Positions 1-5,608 of a stretch of 5,863 nucleotides of DNA are shown here, piece by piece. Under the pieces are notes generated by a model, which was given only the letters and a program-made list of their open reading frames with translations, was not told where the DNA came from and searched no databases. The stretch lies in assembly GCA_044227705.1 (NCBI GenBank), contig JBGAWE010000260.1:1-5863 (forward strand). The letters run 5' to 3'. Position numbers and translations under genes: made by a program. Position 1 is the first letter of the stretch. Each line of letters starts with the position of its first letter. This stretch comes from JANOQP01 sp044227705. GTDB lineage: Bacteria; Bacteroidota; Bacteroidia; Chitinophagales; Saprospiraceae.

Positions 1-174
1 CCGATTGTTGAAAAAGTCTTTGCCGAAAAGACCCTTGAAGAGAAAGCCGCCTACCAAAGGCACATCGACGACAACCGCTTTGAAAAGCTCCTCGCCGAAA
101 ACGACGGATGTGGCGAGTCGCCGCTCTATCAGAGCATAGTTGCGGATGTCGCAGCGGCATTGGCCGATTCGTGA
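1..174 (+). CDS. C-terminal end of an unidentified protein (5' truncated)
   Basis: Frame 1 is open from the first base to a TGA at 172-174, giving the last 57 residues of a protein whose start lies outside the window. The fragment is charged and probably helical, with runs such as EKTLEEKAAY and DNRFEKLLAEN, and ends in VADVAAALADS. It has no membrane segment and no motif that I recognise. The codon choice, often C or G in third position, resembles that of the neighbouring genes, which supports real coding sequence. It converges with the rRNA methyltransferase gene: only four bases separate the two stop codons, so no separate terminator fits between them. I cannot assign a function. Confidence 0.6.
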   Translation, partial: PIVEKVFAEKTLEEKAAYQRHIDDNRFEKLLAENDGCGESPLYQSIVADVAAALADS

Positions 175-178
175 GGCT

Positions 179-1579
179 TTACCGAACCGCCTCCAGCAGC
201 GCCACGCACTCGATATGGTGCGTGTGCGGGAACATGTCCACCGGCCGCACTTTGGCCACGCGGTATTTTTCAGAGAGCATTTGCAGGTCGCGGGCCTGCG
301 TCGCCGGGTTGCAGGAGACGTAGACGATGCGCGGCGCGGCCAGTTCGAGCAGCCACGAGACGGCCTTCGGGTGCATCCCGGCTCGCGGCGGGTCGGTGAT
401 GACGAGGTCGGGGCGGCCGTGTTTTTCCAAAAAAGAAGGGGAGAGGACGTCCTTCACGTCGCCCGCATAGAAGTCGGCGTTCGAGATTCGGTTGGCCGCT
501 TGGTTGAGCCGCGCGTCGTCGATGGCGGCGGCGATTTCCTCGATTCCGACAACGTTTTTGCAGTGTTTCGCCACAAAAAGGGCGATTGAGCCGGTGCCTG
601 TGTAGAGGTCGAAGACGGTCTCCGCGCCCGTCAGCCCGGCGAACTCGACGACGGTCTCATAGAGCCGCAGCCCTTGCCGGGTGTTTGTCTGAAAAAAGGA
701 TTTTGGGCCGATTTTGAAAACCAGCTCGCCCAGCCGCTCCTCCACGAACCCCTTGCCGTGAAACACCTCGATGTCGAGGTCGAGGATGAAGTCGTTGACC
801 TTCGGGTTTTGGCAAAAGAGGAGCGTAGTGATCTCGGGGAAGGCTTTCAGAACCTCCTCAAGGAACCCTTTGATGACCGCCCGCTTCGCCGGTGCGACGC
901 TGAAAATGACCATCAACTCGCCCGTCGTCGTCAATCGGACGAGCATGTTTCTTAAAAAACCGGTGTGCTTACGGGCGTCCCAACAAGTCAGGTTTTGAGC
1001 GGCGGCGATGTCTCGCACGCCGTTGCGCAACCGGTTGGCGGGGTCGGCCATGAGCCAGCATCTTTCAATCGGGAGGACGGAATCGAACGAACCTGCGCGG
1101 TGGAAGCCGAGCGAGTTGACATATTTTTCGTCGCCCGCCGCAAGCTCTTCGGGGGTCAGCCAACGCTTGTTCGAGAAGGAAAATTCGAGTTTGTTTCTAT
1201 AGAAAACTGTCTCCTCCGCCCCGAGAATCGGCAGCCACTCGCCGACTTCGAGGTGGCCGATGCGGCGGAAAGCGTCCTCGACCACCTTGTTTTTGTGGAA
1301 AAGCTGGGCCTCGTAGCCGAGGTTCTGCCACTTGCAGCCGCCGCAGTGCTCGAAGTGCTGGCAAATCGGCTCGACGCGCTCGGGCGATTTTTGGTGGAAA
1401 TGGAGCGCGTAGCCCTCGGCCAGTTCGCGCTTCTTTTTCTGGACGAAGACGTCGACCACGTCGCCCGGCACGGCACCCTCGACGAAGACGGCCATGCCCG
1501 TTTCGGTGCGGCCGACGCCCTTGCCCCGGTCGGCGATGCCGTGGATGGGGACGGCGGGGAGGATGAGCTGTTTTTTCAT
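179..1579 (-). CDS. rlmD: 23S rRNA (uracil-5-)-methyltransferase, RlmD/RumA type
   Basis: This 466-residue protein is a TrmA/RumA-family enzyme that transfers methyl from S-adenosylmethionine to C5 of a uridine, probably in 23S rRNA (U1939 in E. coli numbering). Residues 1-62 form a TRAM-like RNA-binding domain (GIADRGKGVGR at 14-24). Four cysteines, C73, C79, C82 and C174, match the spacing of the RumA [4Fe-4S] ligands. The methyltransferase domain shows FFQTN at 295-299, the SAM-binding motif DLYTGTGSIALF at 324-335, DPPRAGMHPK at 396-405, and the nucleophile in SCNPATQARD (C423). HIECVALL carries the likely catalytic base E457. The gene is full length and intact. The ATG at 1579 puts the TRAM domain at the N-terminus; no strong ribosome-binding site precedes it. 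It follows def by about 20 bases if the def frameshift is repaired, so it is probably the last gene of the panD-ruvX-def run. RlmC or RlmCD-like site specificity cannot be excluded. Confidence 0.93.
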   Translation of the reverse strand: MKKQLILPAVPIHGIADRGKGVGRTETGMAVFVEGAVPGDVVDVFVQKKKRELAEGYALHFHQKSPERVEPICQHFEHCGGCKWQNLGYEAQLFHKNKVVEDAFRRIGHLEVGEWLPILGAEETVFYRNKLEFSFSNKRWLTPEELAAGDEKYVNSLGFHRAGSFDSVLPIERCWLMADPANRLRNGVRDIAAAQNLTCWDARKHTGFLRNMLVRLTTTGELMVIFSVAPAKRAVIKGFLEEVLKAFPEITTLLFCQNPKVNDFILDLDIEVFHGKGFVEERLGELVFKIGPKSFFQTNTRQGLRLYETVVEFAGLTGAETVFDLYTGTGSIALFVAKHCKNVVGIEEIAAAIDDARLNQAANRISNADFYAGDVKDVLSPSFLEKHGRPDLVITDPPRAGMHPKAVSWLLELAAPRIVYVSCNPATQARDLQMLSEKYRVAKVRPVDMFPHTHHIECVALLEAVR

Positions 1580-1599
1580 GGAGCAGGCCGGGGCGGCGG

Positions 1600-2168
1600 C
1601 TATCGCACGTTGAAGAACTTCATCTTGTACTCCTCACCTTCCCCACTTTGATGTTCTCCAGTTTGCGGCGGATGAGCTGTTTGCGCAGCGGCTTGAGTCG
1701 CTCGGTGAAAAGAACGCCCTCCAAATGGTCGTACTCGTGCATGATGACGCGGGCGTTCATGTGGCCGAAGGTGCGCGTGTGCTCCACGAAGTTCTCGTCC
1801 TGAAAGCGGATGGTGACGGTGTCGCGCCGCTCGACGTCGCCCCGGATGTCGGGGATGCTCAAGCAGCCCTCCTCGATGGTGCAGTTCTTCCCCGACTCCT
1901 CGACGACGTGGGCGTTGATGAAGACCTGCTTGATGCCCGGTTCGGGCGGCCGTTTCGACTCGTCCTCGTACTCGATCTGCTCCGTGTCGATGACGAATAC
2001 GCGGATGCTCTGCCCGATCTGCGGCGCAGCCAGCCCCACGCCGTCGGCATGGTACATCGTCTCCCACATGTCGGCGAGGAGCTTTTCGAGGTCGGGGTGG
2101 CCCGGCGCGATGTCGACGGCGACCCTTTTCAAAACAGGCTGCCCGAGGGCGTAAATGGGTAGAATCAT
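1600..2168 (-). CDS. def: Peptide deformylase, with an apparent frameshift near the C-terminus
   Basis: Peptide deformylase removes the N-formyl group from new polypeptides as they leave the ribosome, using a bound metal ion. All three family motifs are present: GVGLAAPQ at 43-50, EGCLS at 100-104 with metal ligand C102, and HEYDH at 144-148 with ligands H144 and H148 and catalytic E145. The ATG at 2168 gives the usual MILPIYALGQPVLK start. As read, the frame ends at 1620 after 182 residues in an odd tail, GKVRSTR. The next frame continues EYKMKFFNVR to a TAG at 1600-1602, which matches the usual Bacteroidota ending of this enzyme. One base appears to be missing near 1632-1634; restoring it gives 189 residues. 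The catalytic core lies upstream and is intact, so the protein as read could still be active. It is transcribed after ruvX across a 92-bp gap holding an inverted repeat, and before the rRNA methyltransferase gene. Confidence 0.95.
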
Positions 2169-2183
2169 CTTCTTTCTTGCTTC

Positions 2184-2254
2184 AATGGATAATTGTCAAT
2201 TGTTAGTTGTGCCATCGTGCTCCGGCCACAACTAGCAATCGACAATTAACCATT
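2184..2254. repeat. Imperfect inverted repeat (28-bp arms) between ruvX and def
   Basis: The arms 2184-2211 and 2227-2254 pair at 25 of 28 positions around a 15-nt spacer (2212-2226). One of the three mismatches would be a U-G wobble in RNA. CC at 2212-2213 can also pair with GG at 2224-2225, past a single bulged base. The arms are AT-rich in an otherwise GC-rich region and contain a 7-nt rhythm: TAATTGT, CAATTGT, TAGTTGT. There is no T-run typical of an intrinsic terminator. It fills most of the 92-bp gap between two co-directional genes, so it could affect readthrough or mRNA stability. From memory it resembles intergenic CAATTGTCAATTG-type repeats seen in many bacteria. Confidence 0.85.
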
Positions 2255-2260
2255 CAAAAT

Positions 2261-2674
2261 TCACCACTTGTGCCGGTTCATCCAGCTTTCCAAAATGAGG
2301 GCGGCGGCGATTTTGTCGACGCGCCCCTTTTCCTGTCGGGCCTTTTTTTTGAGGCCGCTGTTCATCACGAAGTCTTTTGCCAGGCTCGACGTGTACCGCT
2401 CATCTTCTCTCGAAACAGGGATTTCGGGGAAGGTCTTGGCCAGTTTCGCGCAAAAAAGGTCGATTTCGGCGGCCAGTTGGGCGGGCGAGCCGTCGTCGTG
2501 GAAAGGCTCGCCGACCACGATCCGCTCGACCTCTTCTTTCGAAAAATAGTCCTTCAAAAAGGCGAGGACCTCGGCGGCGGCGACGGTCTCCAATCCCTGC
2601 GCGATTATCTGCGCGGGGTCGGTGACGGCGATCCCCATCCGTTTCCTGCCGTAGTCGATGGCCAGTATTCGCAT
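2261..2674 (-). CDS. ruvX: RuvX/YqgF-family putative Holliday junction resolvase / pre-16S rRNA nuclease
   Basis: This 137-residue protein has the normal length and RNase H-like fold signatures of the YqgF/RuvX family. The first acidic strand is LAIDYGRKRMGIAVTD (catalytic D7). VVGEPFHDDGSP at 53-64 follows, in place of the more usual VGLP form. DERYTS at 91-96 carries E92, and the C-terminal acidic motif is VDKIAAALIL with D120. The family has been linked to Holliday-junction resolution and to 16S rRNA 5'-end maturation; the sequence cannot decide between these. The gene is intact. The ATG at 2674 lies nine bases after the panD stop, so the two are probably cotranscribed, and def lies downstream beyond the 2184-2254 inverted repeat. 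Proximity of ruvX and def is common in Bacteroidota. Confidence 0.93.
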   Translation of the reverse strand: MRILAIDYGRKRMGIAVTDPAQIIAQGLETVAAAEVLAFLKDYFSKEEVERIVVGEPFHDDGSPAQLAAEIDLFCAKLAKTFPEIPVSREDERYTSSLAKDFVMNSGLKKKARQEKGRVDKIAAALILESWMNRHKW

Positions 2675-2683
2675 GGAAAAACT

Positions 2684-3032
2684 TCAGGTCAGCCGATTGT
2701 TCTCGTCGGGGAAGATGGCCGTGCCGCGGAAGGTCCTTGCCTCCTCCGGCGTCATCAGTGCGTAGCTGATGATGATGACCACGTCGCCCGGCTGGCACTT
2801 GCGCGCGGCGGCGCCGTTGAGGCAGATGACGCCCGAGTTGCGCTCGCCGCGGATGACGTAGGTTTCGAGCCGCTCGCCGTTGTTGTTGTTGACGATGGCC
2901 ACCTTCTCGCCCTCGATTAGCCCAGACGCCTCCATCAGCGCCTCGTCGATGGTGATGGAACCGATGGCGGTTGAGGTTGGCCTCCGTGATGCGGACGCGG
3001 TGGATTTTCGACTTGAAGACTTCGATGAGCAT
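2684..3032 (-). CDS. panD: Aspartate 1-decarboxylase (PanD), frameshifted just before the Gly-Ser processing site
   Basis: PanD is a pyruvoyl enzyme that converts L-aspartate to beta-alanine for pantothenate and CoA synthesis. It cleaves itself between Gly24 and Ser25, and the serine becomes the pyruvoyl group. The ATG at 3032 begins MLIEVFKSKIHRVRITEANLN (residues 1-21, with the conserved Lys9). GSITIDEALMEASGLIEGEK and the rest follow, but in the next frame, ending at TGA 2684-2686. Between the Asn21 codon and the Gly24 codon there are seven bases (2969-2963) instead of six, a one-base insertion. Downstream residues are well conserved: R54, T57, Y58 and N72 in NGAAA (E. coli numbering holds once repaired). 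The repaired protein has 115 residues, a normal length. The Tyr expected at 22 cannot be recovered by removing any single base. As read, the gene would not make an active enzyme. It heads the minus-strand run and diverges from fumarylacetoacetase. Confidence 0.88.
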
Positions 3033-3204
3033 TTCTCGAGTGGCTGTTTCCGGCGGCGAAAGTAGAAGGCCGTCCGGTTTTTTGCCGCAAAGCCGCAGAG
3101 GGCGCGGAGTTTCTCAAAAAGGCCTCCGCGTTCTCTGCGTGTTTGCGGCAAAAAAGAACTTTGCCCGCCGACCGGCTCTAAACCGGCTTTTTTAAAAAGA
3201 AATC
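3033..3204. promoter_or_regulatory. Divergent intergenic region between panD and fumarylacetoacetase
   Basis: This 172-bp region separates two genes transcribed away from each other, so it should contain the promoters for both panD-ruvX-def-rlmD and fah. I cannot point to a confident Bacteroidota -33/-7 element. Visible features are the large inverted repeat at 3078-3155 and, nearer fah, a direct repeat ACCGGCT at 3171-3177 and 3182-3188 followed by a T-run (3188-3193). An A-rich stretch, AAAAAGAAATC, lies directly before the fah ATG; Bacteroidota often have A-rich leaders in place of a Shine-Dalgarno site. The promoter role is inferred from gene orientation only. Confidence 0.5.
3078..3155. 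repeat. Long inverted repeat (32-bp arms) between panD and fumarylacetoacetase
   Basis: The arms 3078-3109 and 3124-3155 match at 28 of 32 positions around a 14-nt spacer. In plus-strand RNA two of the four mismatches would be G-U wobbles, leaving one 2x2 internal mismatch. The outer end is TTTTTTGCCGCAAA paired with TTTGCGGCAAAAAA; the inner end is CGCGGAG paired with CTCCGCG. The arm has internal quasi-repeats: GCCGCAAA, GCCGCAGAG, GGCGCGGAG. From memory this resembles the CGCAGAG/CGCGGAG-type dispersed intergenic repeats of many environmental bacteria. It lies between divergent genes, so a terminator role is unlikely. Confidence 0.87.
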
Positions 3205-4434
3205 ATGCAAAAACTCACTTCTTGGCTCCCCGTCCAGCCTGGCTCGGACTTCTCCATCCACAACCTCCCCTTCGGCATCTTCGATCCCGCCGACGGCCTC
3301 GGCCCGCGCCCCGGCATCGCCATCGGCGACCAAATCATCGACCTCGGGGCGGCGGCGGCGGCCGGGCTTTTTTCCAGGATGAGGTTCGACAAAAAGGTTT
3401 TTCGACAAAAAAGTTTGAACGCCTTCATCGCCCTAGGCCGACCGGTGACGAGCCGCATCCGCCAAAAAGTGCAGGCCGACCTCTGCGACCCGTCGGGCAT
3501 CCTGAAAAGGAGCTTTGAAAAAATCTTCCACAACCGCCTGACGGCGACGATGCACCTGCCCGTCGAGATCGGCGACTACACCGATTTCTACTCCTCCATC
3601 GAACACGCGACGAACGTCGGCATCATGTTCCGCGACCCGAAAAACGCGCTGCTGCCCAACTGGAAATGGCTGCCGGTCGGCTATCACGGCCGCTCATCGA
3701 GCATCGTCGTCAGCGGGACGGACCTGAAAAGGCCGTCGGGGCAAATCGTGCCGAAAGGCGAGGAGCTTCCCATCTTCTCAAAATCACGGCAGGTCGACTT
3801 CGAACTGGAAATGGGCTTCATCATCGGCAAGCCGTCGCGGCTGGGCGAGCCGATTTCGACAAAGGAGGCGGAGGCGCACATCTTCGGGATGGTCTTGTTC
3901 AACGACTGGTCGGCGCGGGACATCCAGAAATGGGAGTACGTCCCGCTCGGCCCTTTTTTGGGGAAGAACTTCGGCTCGTCGATGTCCCCGTGGGTCGTGC
4001 CGATGGAGGCGTTGGAGCCGTTCCGGGTGGCTGGGCCGAGGCAGAAGCCGAAGCCGCTGGACTACCTAACCTGCTCAAAACCAATGAACTACGACATCGA
4101 ACTGGAGGTTTCAATAAACGAGACCGCTGTCAGCCGCTCCAATTTCAAGTTCATGTACTGGAACATGGCACAGCAACTGGCGCACCACACGGTCAACGGC
4201 TGCAACGTCCGAACAGGCGACCTGATGGCCTCCGGAACCATCAGCGGCCCGACGCCGGGCAGCTACGGCTCAATGCTCGAAATCGCCTGGGCCGGTACGA
4301 AGCCGGTTGCCATGCCCGACGGCTCGACCCGCGTCTTCATCCTCGACAACGACCGCGTGACGATGCGCGGCTGGGCGGAGCGCGACGGCGTGCGCGTCGG
4401 TTTTGGGGAGGTGACGGGGAAGATTTTGAGTTGA
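3205..4434 (+). CDS. fahA: Fumarylacetoacetase
   Basis: This 409-residue protein is a full-length fumarylacetoacetate hydrolase of the long, animal-like type. It cleaves fumarylacetoacetate to fumarate and acetoacetate, the last step of tyrosine and homogentisate degradation. The N-terminal domain (about 1-115) includes SDFSIHNLPFGIF. The catalytic domain has GDYTDFYSSIEHATNVG with metal ligand D127 and general base H134, and FELEMGF with ligands E200 and E202. NDWSARDIQKWEYVPLGPFL carries D234, and K254 and the glutamate E359 in SYGSMLEI are also present. These match the human D126, H133, E199, E201, D233, K253 and E364. The gene is intact, in contrast to its neighbours. The ATG at 3205 follows an A-rich leader. 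No other tyrosine-catabolism gene is in the window. It is separated from phoH by a perfect palindrome, so it may be a single-gene transcript. Confidence 0.96.
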   Translation: MQKLTSWLPVQPGSDFSIHNLPFGIFDPADGLGPRPGIAIGDQIIDLGAAAAAGLFSRMRFDKKVFRQKSLNAFIALGRPVTSRIRQKVQADLCDPSGILKRSFEKIFHNRLTATMHLPVEIGDYTDFYSSIEHATNVGIMFRDPKNALLPNWKWLPVGYHGRSSSIVVSGTDLKRPSGQIVPKGEELPIFSKSRQVDFELEMGFIIGKPSRLGEPISTKEAEAHIFGMVLFNDWSARDIQKWEYVPLGPFLGKNFGSSMSPWVVPMEALEPFRVAGPRQKPKPLDYLTCSKPMNYDIELEVSINETAVSRSNFKFMYWNMAQQLAHHTVNGCNVRTGDLMASGTISGPTPGSYGSMLEIAWAGTKPVAMPDGSTRVFILDNDRVTMRGWAERDGVRVGFGEVTGKILS

Positions 4435-4463
4435 TTCGCCGCACTTTTGGCCCATCTGACCGG

Positions 4464-4534
4464 AACACGGATTGGTCGCGGATGAACACGGTTTTGGGAA
4501 AGAAATCCGTGTTCATCCGCGACCAATCCGTGTT
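4464..4534. repeat. Perfect 28-bp inverted repeat between fumarylacetoacetase and phoH
   Basis: The arms 4464-4491 and 4507-4534 are exact reverse complements over all 28 bases, around a 15-nt spacer. The left arm runs AACACGGATTGGTCGCGG then ATGAACACGG, and contains CACGGAT and CGCGGAT quasi-repeats. A perfect match of this length suggests selection, recent arrival or gene conversion. The arm is followed by TTTCAAAAAA, not a T-run, so it is not a textbook intrinsic terminator, though it follows fah and could protect its 3' end. The ATG at 4482 lies inside the left arm and is therefore a poor candidate for the phoH start. From memory similar CGGATGAACACGG repeats occur between genes in many environmental bacteria. 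Confidence 0.92.
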
Positions 4535-4553
4535 TCAAAAAACACATCCCATC

Positions 4554-5608
4554 TTGACAGAAATAAACTTCACCATCGACGGCCTCGACCTCCTCGAGCT
4601 CTTCGGGGAGAACAACGCCAAACTCAACCTGCTGCGCCGCCAGTTCCCCGACCTGACCATCACCTCGCGCGGCAACAGCCTGAAGATCACCGGCGACAAG
4701 CGCGACGCGCAACCCGCCAAGGAGAAGCTCGAAATGATGGCCCGCTACCTGCGCGAGCACGAGGAGCTGCCCGTCCAGACCGTCGAGGACATGCTCTCGG
4801 GCGAGGACCCAGCGGCCTACCGCGTCTCGAACGGCGACTCCTCCGGCCTCATCCTGCACGGGCGCGAGGGCCGGCCCATCCGGGCAAAAACCCGCAACCA
4901 AAAGCTGCTCGTCTCGGAGGCGGAAGCCAACGACATCCTTTTCGCCATCGGCCCGGCGGGCACTGGGAGACGTACACTGCCGTCGCCATCGCGGTGCGGG
5001 CGTTGAAGAACAAGCTCGTCAAAAAAATCGTGCTGACGCGCCCGGCGGTCGAGGCGGGCGAGAACCTCGGCTTCCTGCCCGGCGACCTCAAAGAGAAAAT
5101 CGACCCCTACCTCCGCCCCCTCTACGACGCGCTCGACGACATGCTGCCGATGGACAAGCTCAAGTTCTTCATGGACAACCGCGTCATCGAAATCGCGCCC
5201 CTCGCCTACATGCGCGGCCGGACGCTCGACAACGCCTACATCATCCTCGACGAGGCGCAGAACGCCACGCCGCTCCAGCTCAAGATGTTCCTCACGCGCC
5301 TCGGCCCCTCGGCGAAGTGCATCATCACGGGCGACCTCTCGCAGATAGACCTGCCGCACAACCAGCGGTCGGGCCTCAAGCAGGCCGTCCATATTTTCAA
5401 CAACATCAGCGGAATCGGCACCGTCTACCTGACGACCGAGGACGTCGTCAGGCACCGGCTCGTGAAAGACATCCTCATCAAGGCCTACGAGAAGGCGGAC
5501 GAGGAGGACAAGGCGCGCAAAGAGGCCCGCAAGCGGCGGAAGGCGCGGCCGAACTTCCTGAAAACCAATCAGTTGCATCAAAATCGGCAGCCTGATTTTG
5601 CATCATGA
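4554..5608 (+). CDS. phoH: PhoH-family ATPase, frameshifted in the Walker A motif
   Basis: PhoH-like proteins are cytoplasmic P-loop ATPases, often linked to RNA metabolism; their exact role is poorly defined. An N-terminal domain (LLELFGENNAKLNLLRRQFP, then LTITSRGNSLKITGD) leads to AIGPAGTG, the start of the Walker A loop. There the frame breaks: GGG-AG-ACG at 4965-4972 replaces an expected GGG-AAG-ACG, so one A of the P-loop lysine codon is missing. The next frame continues TYTAVAIAVRALKNKLVKKI, then LTRPAVEAGENLGFLPGDL, the Walker B motif IILDEAQN (about D233, E234 after repair) and ITGDLSQIDLP (about 258-268). Repaired length is about 351 residues, ending in a basic tail (KARKEARKRRKARP). 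I chose TTG at 4554 (reads TEINFTIDGLDLLELFG) because the ATG at 4482 lies inside the palindrome; this start is not certain. The stop overlaps the next gene as ATGA. If the deletion is real, the ATPase would be lost. Confidence 0.9.
5573..5605 (+). promoter_or_regulatory. Small hairpin at the phoH/OsmC junction
   Basis: CAAAATCGG (5579-5587) can pair with CCTGATTTTG (within 5592-5600) as a nine-base-pair stem with one G-U and a four-base loop. The stem is enclosed by two direct copies of TTGCATCA at 5573-5580 and 5598-5605. It forms the last codons of phoH and ends a few bases before the ATG of the OsmC-family gene, so in mRNA it could influence start-codon access. No T-run follows it, so it is not a terminator. 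The regulatory role is inference. Confidence 0.35.

Noticed and set aside
965..1651. Long plus-strand open frame opposite rlmD (228 codons)
   Set aside because: It is antisense to a convincing, full-length methyltransferase and has no recognisable protein features; high GC content yields long spurious frames.
2207..2920. 237-codon plus-strand open frame across ruvX and panD
   Set aside because: It starts inside the 2184-2254 inverted repeat and runs antisense to two recognised genes with no family resemblance.
3171..3193. CCGG-loop-CCGG followed by a T-run upstream of fah as a terminator or attenuator
   Set aside because: The stem is only four base pairs; it is better described as a short direct repeat of ACCGGCT and may be chance.
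3385..3416. Tandem 16-nt near-duplication (TTCGACAAAAAGGTTT then a copy with one change) inside fah
   Set aside because: A 16-nt duplication would shift the frame, but the frame and the family alignment (KKVFRQKSLNAFIALG) run straight through, so it is probably coincidental lysine-rich coding sequence.
3666..4481. Plus-strand open frame overlapping fah and continuous with the phoH N-terminus
   Set aside because: This part lies out of frame within intact fumarylacetoacetase and reads as low-complexity Arg/Gly-rich sequence; only the portion after the palindrome is real phoH.
4464..4534. Intrinsic terminator for fah
   Set aside because: The arms are long and stable but no T-run follows on the plus strand; a repeat element fits better, though transcript-end protection is possible.
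2184..4534. CRISPR array or attachment sites
   Set aside because: The repeats are single inverted pairs of three different sequences, with no direct-repeat/spacer pattern, no cas gene, and no integrase.
4263..4901. 212-codon minus-strand open frame opposite fah and phoH
   Set aside because: It is antisense to two recognised genes and its middle is the palindrome; no protein family features are visible.
4965..4972. Programmed ribosomal frameshift in phoH (and similarly panD)
   Set aside because: No slippery heptamer with downstream structure is evident, and four independent breaks in ordinary genes argue for sequence error or decay over regulated recoding.
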